Below, piece by piece: positions 15,205 through 19,441 of a DNA stretch of 19,441 bases. Both the position numbers and the translations under genes were made by a program. Source of the DNA: SG8-4 sp964562575. Its GTDB lineage: Bacteria; Planctomycetota; Phycisphaerae; Sedimentisphaerales; Anaerobacaceae. The notes below the pieces were generated by a model. The model was not told the DNA's origin and made no database searches. It worked only from the letters and a program-made list of their open reading frames with translations. The stretch spans positions 1 through 19,441 of the forward strand of contig CAZLTY010000067.1 of assembly GCA_964562575.1 (NCBI GenBank), read 5' to 3'. Position 1 is the first letter of the stretch. The number at the start of each line of letters is the position of its first letter.

Positions 15205-15363
15205 GGAGGTGATTTACGCAACTGTGATCAGGTCAGTATCACGGACTTTGAACTTCTTGCCCATAACTGGTTGCGAACACCAAGTCTGACTACAGTCAGC
15301 GGTCAATCCGACCCAAACCTGCCGTCCGACCCTGGAGTCCACATGCGGCTCTGCAAATCCTAG
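15205..15363 (+). pseudogene. Dockerin-like C-terminal relic
   Basis: In the frame beginning at 15205 the translation gives 'GDLRNCDQVSITDFELLAHNW' style sequence (Gly at 15208, Trp near 15268) and runs to a TAG at 15361. This resembles the C-terminal dockerin-type repeat of secreted planctomycete proteins, which read GD-N-D--V---DF--LA-NWL. The first Asp/Asn calcium positions are partly lost. An in-frame stop (TAG 15148) upstream and no start or ribosome binding site make it a remnant of a lost gene, not a working one. Confidence 0.5.
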
Positions 15364-15461
15364 ACGGTATCAGCCGCACCAGTATCTCCCAGCGAGACGT
15401 AGAGCCCACATCCCAATTACCGCTCGAGCGACTATTGCCGCGGCTCAACAATCAGCGACCA

Positions 15462-15485
15462 GGCACGCAATGTGCCAGGGTTTTT
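15462..15485 (+). terminator. Weak intrinsic terminator
   Basis: GGCAC (15462-15466) and GTGCC (15472-15476) form a 5-bp stem with loop GCAAT. It is followed by AGGG and then five T's (15481-15485). The stem is short and the T-run is set off from it, so efficiency is doubtful. It would end plus-strand transcripts from the MBL gene. Confidence 0.35.
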
Positions 15486-15508
15486 GAGTCCACGCATTCT
15501 GGCAATTG

Positions 15509-17569
15509 TCATTCTATGGCGCCCGAATCGGCAATGGTCATCGTACCCGGACCGCCTTCGTCGTCGGCCCGACTTCCAACCTCAATCAGATACTGCCTGC
15601 CTTCGGTCGCTGTGAAGGTGATCTGAGAATCCCAGATGCCGGTGTCCGGATAGCGATCGTCGTTGCACTCGATCAAGGCATCGAACGCCGGGTAACATGA
15701 GGCGCCATCGTAGATGGCGAGCTTCGGATCAACCAGGTAGCTATCCCCTTCAAGGGTGACGGTAACGGGGCCGGTCTTCGTGGCAGTATAGCGATACCAG
15801 AGGTTTGGAGTGTCCATACAATGACCGGGGCCATCGAACGTGGCGTTGCTGGTGTCGTATGCCAGATTTGTCACGTTTCCGACCGGCATGGCGTTTTCGC
15901 AGGAGTCGTTATTGCATGGAACTAGCAGAATATCCTTGAAATAGTAAATCTTGGAACCGATACTGATTTCCAGAGGACACGTGCTATGACCATCCTTTGT
16001 CACAATGACGGTATGCTTCGTGTCTTCATGTGCCTGCATTGTCCTCCAAAGGCCTTGCCCATCGGTGAACCAGCGTTCCTCATTCGCGCCGCCGAAACCG
16101 GGGAGCGGTTCAGACTTACCTTCCGGTATCACTGAAACATAGACTCCCTCTATCACAGAACGGTCGGGGGTCGCTGTTCTCACGCGCATTTCAAGCGTTG
16201 TAAACAGAGGCCCTGAATCAGACTTCAGGCTGACGACATAGGCCTGACCGGAACCGCCACCAGGCTCTCCATAACCTACGCCAACATACACCTTCACCGT
16301 TTTGGTGAGATCCACACCGGCGAATTTGCTCAGCGGAGTCCTCCAGACTGTCCAATCAGCATTCTTTGAGGCCGCACCATCTGGATGAATAACCGTGGCG
16401 ACCGCACCGCTAGAATCTTCCAACCTTATGTAAATCGGCGCGGCGGTGCCGGTGGGATCACCCCGGAAACGCAACGTCAGGTCCGTAGCAAATCCTCCGG
16501 CCGTCAAGTCCGGCGGCGTATCCAGGACCAACTCAGTGAAGTGGTCCAGTACCTGCAACTCGGTCAAGATGGGCACGACCACGTATTCTTCCGCGGAGAA
16601 GTTCCAGACAGAACCTCTGTGCCTGGTGCCGTCGGCCTCGACTTCGTCGATCCGCCAGTAATATGTTGTGCCGCGAACGAGACCGTCCGGATAAGGGCCT
16701 GCCGGAAAACCTACGATCACTCCTGTCTCGATCTGGTTGCCTCTGAAAGTGCCTCCGGTGCCATTATACACACTGGAATAACTACTGCCGACGTACACGT
16801 CATGCGAGACCGCAGTATATCCGGGTTTCCAGGTAAGGGCTGACCAGGTATCGAAGTGCCGGGCCCCATCGGCCGGGCTCGGCTCCGACGCCAGAAGCAC
16901 GCGCCCAGCATCTGAAAAATCTGTCTCCGCAAACCCCTCAGGCAAACCCCCGCCGTTCGACAGGCCGACAATGCACTTCTCAGCATTGATCTGAAGCCAG
17001 GAAAGCCTAATTCTCCCGTCAAAGAACATTTCGATCTGGAATGTATTCGGGCTTGAATTGCTGACCTCCGGAACCGCCTGCCATGTGATGGCCACCCTGT
17101 CGTACAGTTGCTTACTTGTTACCATACCCTCATTGGCTGCAGTCAAATCAGTATACAAGCCCGAGATGCGCAACATCTCGAAATGCTCAGCCAGAGTCTC
17201 CGTGAAATCCTTGTCGCCTTGAGTAAAGGTTATATAGCCGTTGCTGCCGACAAAGAACGCCGGGAAGCTTTCGCCAAATAGCCTCACCTCGCGCGGGTAA
17301 CTCAATGAAACACGGGTGAAGTTATCGTCGCCCAGTCCCAGATTGATACCTCCGGCGGGGCTAGTGGGCAGTTGCGCAATATCTTTCAGTGAATGGGTGT
17401 AGGAGGTTCCGCCCGAAGTCGGAGTGAACGTGACCGAAGAGTATGCGAGGTCGAAGCTGTCACCACCTCCATGAAATTCCTCGGTCGGGTAAGATTGCCC
17501 ATGAGTGACGGAAAGGCCAACACTCAGCGCCAAAAGCACAGACAGTAGATGAATCGGTCTGCTAAACAT
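15509..17569 (-). CDS. Secreted multidomain protein with pre-peptidase-C-type module
   Basis: A 686-residue protein starting at the ATG ending at 17569, where GGAG lies 7 bp upstream; a start 13 codons earlier lacks this and breaks the signal peptide. A signal peptide covers about 1-24 (cleavage near THG-Q). Residues about 28-225 form a beta-rich module with 'FFVGSNGYITFTQGD' and 'NTFQIEMFFDGRIRLSW', as in nidogen-like or planctomycete surface proteins. Residues about 229-326 are Fn3-like ('SPADGARHFDTWSALTW' then TTYYWRIDEVEADG). Residues about 335-465 resemble a carbohydrate-binding-like beta domain. Residues about 551-683 match bacterial pre-peptidase C-terminal domains (CNNDSCENAMPVG, then NLWYRYTA, then CNDD). 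No catalytic domain is recognised. The protein is likely extracellular and adhesive or substrate-binding. It has no PEP-CTERM or dockerin anchor, so how it is retained is unknown. Confidence 0.8.
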   Translation of the reverse strand: MFSRPIHLLSVLLALSVGLSVTHGQSYPTEEFHGGGDSFDLAYSSVTFTPTSGGTSYTHSLKDIAQLPTSPAGGINLGLGDDNFTRVSLSYPREVRLFGESFPAFFVGSNGYITFTQGDKDFTETLAEHFEMLRISGLYTDLTAANEGMVTSKQLYDRVAITWQAVPEVSNSSPNTFQIEMFFDGRIRLSWLQINAEKCIVGLSNGGGLPEGFAETDFSDAGRVLLASEPSPADGARHFDTWSALTWKPGYTAVSHDVYVGSSYSSVYNGTGGTFRGNQIETGVIVGFPAGPYPDGLVRGTTYYWRIDEVEADGTRHRGSVWNFSAEEYVVVPILTELQVLDHFTELVLDTPPDLTAGGFATDLTLRFRGDPTGTAAPIYIRLEDSSGAVATVIHPDGAASKNADWTVWRTPLSKFAGVDLTKTVKVYVGVGYGEPGGGSGQAYVVSLKSDSGPLFTTLEMRVRTATPDRSVIEGVYVSVIPEGKSEPLPGFGGANEERWFTDGQGLWRTMQAHEDTKHTVIVTKDGHSTCPLEISIGSKIYYFKDILLVPCNNDSCENAMPVGNVTNLAYDTSNATFDGPGHCMDTPNLWYRYTATKTGPVTVTLEGDSYLVDPKLAIYDGASCYPAFDALIECNDDRYPDTGIWDSQITFTATEGRQYLIEVGSRADDEGGPGTMTIADSGAIE

Positions 17570-17576
17570 GATTGTT

Positions 17577-17580
17577 CTCC
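17577..17580 (-). promoter_or_regulatory. Ribosome binding site setting the start at 17569
   Basis: On the minus strand AAGGAG ends 7 bp before the ATG at 17569-17567 and precedes a normal signal peptide. It excludes the in-frame start at 17608. Confidence 0.7.
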
Positions 17581-17816
17581 TTCCAAAAGATTCCCAGCTC
17601 ATTTCCACCTATCCTTCGATCAGGCGCCACAGCATCTCAAGCACACCGACCCGACGCCAGAGTTCCGCTCACGTCAGGCTCAGAGAGACGAACAGAACCC
17701 CGTTACTGTATGCAGCCGCGCCTGCGGTAAGAAGTCCAGATTCGCACGCTAATATCCTCACAAACAGGTCGGACCTCCGGTCGCTCACTACCACCCGGTT
17801 CTCGCCGACCAAAAAC

Positions 17817-17844
17817 ACTATAACGGGATTTGAGGGCGCCGCAA
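17817..17844 (-). promoter_or_regulatory. Possible promoter for the secreted protein gene
   Basis: The minus strand has TTGCGG (17839-17844), 16 bp, then TATAGT (17817-17822). The predicted start near 17810 leaves a leader of about 240 nt. Confidence 0.35.
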
Positions 17845-17863
17845 CAAAAAAAATGAATTGGCC

Positions 17864-17893
17864 TTGCTTTTTTGCCGGGTCCTGCCATATAGT
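17864..17893 (+). promoter_or_regulatory. Possible promoter for the beta-barrel gene
   Basis: TTGCTT (17864-17869), 18 bp, then TATAGT (17888-17893) on the plus strand. The leader would be about 215 nt and would include the palindrome at 17985-18002. Confidence 0.35.
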
Positions 17894-17984
17894 AGTCTGG
17901 TGTTTCAGGAACGGAGGCCCACCGTATTGGATGCTTTGCTTGGAGTAGGTGTATTTGTCGCCACGGTTGCGCGACCATTGCTAT

Positions 17985-18002
17985 GGTTGCAGAACTGCAA
18001 CC
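17985..18002. promoter_or_regulatory. Operator-like palindrome
   Basis: GGTTGCAGAACTGCAACC is a perfect inverted repeat (8-bp arms, AA centre), 113 bp before the beta-barrel start. A further GGTTGC half-site lies at 17965-17970, 20 bp upstream. It could bind a dimeric regulator or form an RNA hairpin in the leader. Confidence 0.45.
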
Positions 18003-18102
18003 TCTGCATTAGCTGCTGTTTTCAGTAGACGACTTGCTTGATGGTAGGCCGATCAGCGCCGGCTGCGGGCAGCTGGAGAGGTTGATGTCCGAGCAAAAAC
18101 CC

Positions 18103-18107
18103 AGGAG
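18103..18107 (+). promoter_or_regulatory. Ribosome binding site favouring the start at 18116
   Basis: AGGAG lies 8 bp before ATG 18116. The alternative ATG 18164 has AAGG only 3 bp upstream but would give a more ordinary signal peptide. Confidence 0.55.
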
Positions 18108-18115
18108 AAAAGTGT

Positions 18116-19441
18116 ATGGCGGGGGCAAAACATAGTATGCGAGAGAATCTGCACAAAAGGCAAATGGGGCAGCTTTATGGCAAGAAGTCACTTGTGCTGA
18201 CAGCCATTGTGTGTGCGAGTTTCCCAAGCTGCTTGTCGGCCCAACCGACAAGAATTCCGATTACACCGAAGCCGGTGGGCTCCGGGGCACGGGCGTTGGG
18301 CCAATCGGCGTTCATCGCCGTGGTGGATGACGCGACGGCCGCCTCATGGAATCCGGCCGGCTTGATAAACCTGGAAAGGCCTGAGGTGTCTTTTGTCGGC
18401 GCATGGAGATCCGTCGATGAAGTCCACTCAACCGCAAATCCCCGCGTGTCAATCTTTCCGCAGAGTTGGAGCGACTCTGAGATAAACTTCATGAGCTATG
18501 CACATCCCTGTGTGCTCGGGAACACAGATGTGGTCCTATCGGTCAACTACCACCAAGTCTATGACTTCGGATCTGATTTCAATACGTATGAAACAATGCC
18601 CACGTTCAGTGGCGAGATCGTGGAACATGAGAAAGGCAAATCCGAGGGGGCAGTCTCTGCGCACACTCTGGCAGGTGGGCTGTCGATGCCTGACTACCCC
18701 GAGGTCACAGTAGGTATCGGCGTCAATTGGTATACCCAAAGTCTCCTCAATGACTACGCCTGGCAGGTCGAGAAGACGAGGACGGTTACGATGTACTCAG
18801 GATCTGTGCAGTCGGATCTTGGTAAACTCACAGCCACAGAGACATTCGATGACTTTCGGGCGCACAACCTCACGCTGGGACTTCTGTGGGACGCATATGA
18901 AAAGCGGGAGAATCTGTTGACCTTTGGCCTGGTTTACCACACGCCTTTCACTGCTAGTGCGGACAGGGAACTGGATATCACAAGTGCCGGCGGATCATCT
19001 CCGAGTGTTGAAAGCATGGACATAGATTTTCCCGCTTCCCTGGGAGCGGGCATGAACTATCGATTTTCGGATTCACTCAGTGCGGCATTTGACGTGGAAT
19101 GGAAGGAGTGGTCCAAATTCACACAGAAGTATGCTGACGGGCGAGAAATCTCGCCGGTTGGCGATGACACGCTCGCCTATCGGCTGGGGGGCGAGCACCT
19201 TTTCCTGAAAGGAGCGAAGGAGTCGGTGTTTGCATGTCGGGGCGGCGCATTCTATGAGCCGCGTCCGGTAGCGGGCTATCCCGATTCCGTGCCAGTCTAT
19301 GGCTTTAGTGCGGGCCTTGGTTGGACTCTGAGGGAGCAGTTCAGTCTTGATTTCGCATACCAGTACCGCTGGGGAGAAGAGGAGCTCGAGAACTTTGACT
19401 ACAGTATCAAGGAACAGTTTCTCGTAGCCTCACTGATTAGA
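18116..19441 (+). CDS. FadL/OMPP1-like outer-membrane beta-barrel protein, 3' end outside window
   Basis: Open frame of 442 codons from ATG 18116 to the window edge. A signal peptide is likely (hydrophobic about 26-42, cleavage near LSA-Q), with an unusually long N-region unless translation starts at ATG 18164. The signature 'GSGARALGQSAFIAVVDDATAASWNPAGL' lies at about residues 56-83 and marks the FadL/TodX/OMPP1 and PorV-like families, whose N-terminus forms the plug region of a barrel. The rest alternates hydrophobic and polar residues as in beta strands, with aromatic girdles (for example 'LLTFGLVYHTPF', 'SLDFAYQYRW'). The last residues, FLVASLIR, look like the final strand, so only a few residues and the stop are missing. 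Such proteins move hydrophobic compounds across the outer membrane or serve as secretion-linked barrels; the substrate here is unknown. It is divergent from the secreted protein gene. Confidence 0.8.
   Translation, partial: MAGAKHSMRENLHKRQMGQLYGKKSLVLTAIVCASFPSCLSAQPTRIPITPKPVGSGARALGQSAFIAVVDDATAASWNPAGLINLERPEVSFVGAWRSVDEVHSTANPRVSIFPQSWSDSEINFMSYAHPCVLGNTDVVLSVNYHQVYDFGSDFNTYETMPTFSGEIVEHEKGKSEGAVSAHTLAGGLSMPDYPEVTVGIGVNWYTQSLLNDYAWQVEKTRTVTMYSGSVQSDLGKLTATETFDDFRAHNLTLGLLWDAYEKRENLLTFGLVYHTPFTASADRELDITSAGGSSPSVESMDIDFPASLGAGMNYRFSDSLSAAFDVEWKEWSKFTQKYADGREISPVGDDTLAYRLGGEHLFLKGAKESVFACRGGAFYEPRPVAGYPDSVPVYGFSAGLGWTLREQFSLDFAYQYRWGEEELENFDYSIKEQFLVASLIR

Larger units (their letters stand above)
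15189..15508. other. Intergenic region with dockerin-like relic and weak terminator
   Basis: This 320-bp stretch between convergent genes carries a decayed dockerin-like coding segment (15205-15279) and a hairpin followed by T's (15462-15485). Nothing else is recognised. Confidence 0.5.
17570..18115. other. Long divergent intergenic region
   Basis: This 546-bp region separates the minus-strand secreted protein from the plus-strand beta-barrel gene. It contains two back-to-back promoter-like sites with the same TATAGT -10 hexamer, both predicting leaders over 200 nt, and an operator-like palindrome (17985-18002). Short frames through it look spurious. No tRNA or known riboswitch is recognised. 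Confidence 0.55.

Noticed and set aside
17568..17948. 126-residue plus-strand frame in the divergent spacer
   Set aside because: It begins on the ribosome binding site of the minus-strand gene, lacks its own, and its product has no recognisable feature.

Overview
The window looks like chromosomal DNA of a planctomycete, probably of the Phycisphaerae or Sedimentisphaerales type. The evidence is a large Ser/Thr kinase clustered with an ECF-like sigma factor and FHA-like and coiled-coil partners, Tat-exported Gfo/Idh/MocA and MBL proteins, a ThuA-like lipoprotein, an EF-hand/esterase/glycosidase fusion, a secreted protein with 'PADGA…YYWRIDEV' and pre-peptidase-C-type modules, and a decayed dockerin-like piece. 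This placement rests on recognised protein style, not on a marker gene. No rRNA, tRNA or CRISPR array was seen.

Region 1 (1-690) holds the 3' end of an integron-type tyrosine recombinase. After it comes about 390 bp without a credible gene, containing a GC hairpin, a pyrimidine tract, a purine tract and short repeats. Region 2 (691-2541, minus) is a lipoprotein with a ThuA-like domain fused to a calcineurin-like phosphoesterase. Its last residues are encoded by repeat DNA. Region 3 (2723-10498, plus) is a tight five-gene cluster: membrane-anchored coiled-coil protein, helical-repeat plus FHA-like protein, 1029-residue Ser/Thr kinase with many membrane segments and a TM2 domain, four-helix membrane protein, and a sigma factor whose C-terminus carries a CxxC zinc-finger-like module resembling anti-sigma fingers. 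It reads as a self-contained route from envelope signal to transcription and is the most interesting system here.

Region 4 (10563-12632, plus) is a secreted three-part enzyme (EF hands, BD-FAE-like esterase, GH5-like barrel), probably acting on plant or algal polysaccharide. It may be read through from the sigma gene. A large imperfect palindrome separates it from the convergent Gfo/Idh/MocA oxidoreductase (12724-14136, minus). A 323-bp divergent spacer leads to a Tat-exported MBL-fold hydrolase (14460-15188, plus), followed by a dockerin-like relic.

Region 5 holds a secreted multidomain protein (15509-17569, minus) and, across a 546-bp divergent spacer containing an operator-like palindrome, a FadL/OMPP1-like outer-membrane beta-barrel protein (18116 to the window end, plus), cut off just before its stop.

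Starts were chosen by Shine-Dalgarno spacing where several were possible. Promoters are motif matches only.
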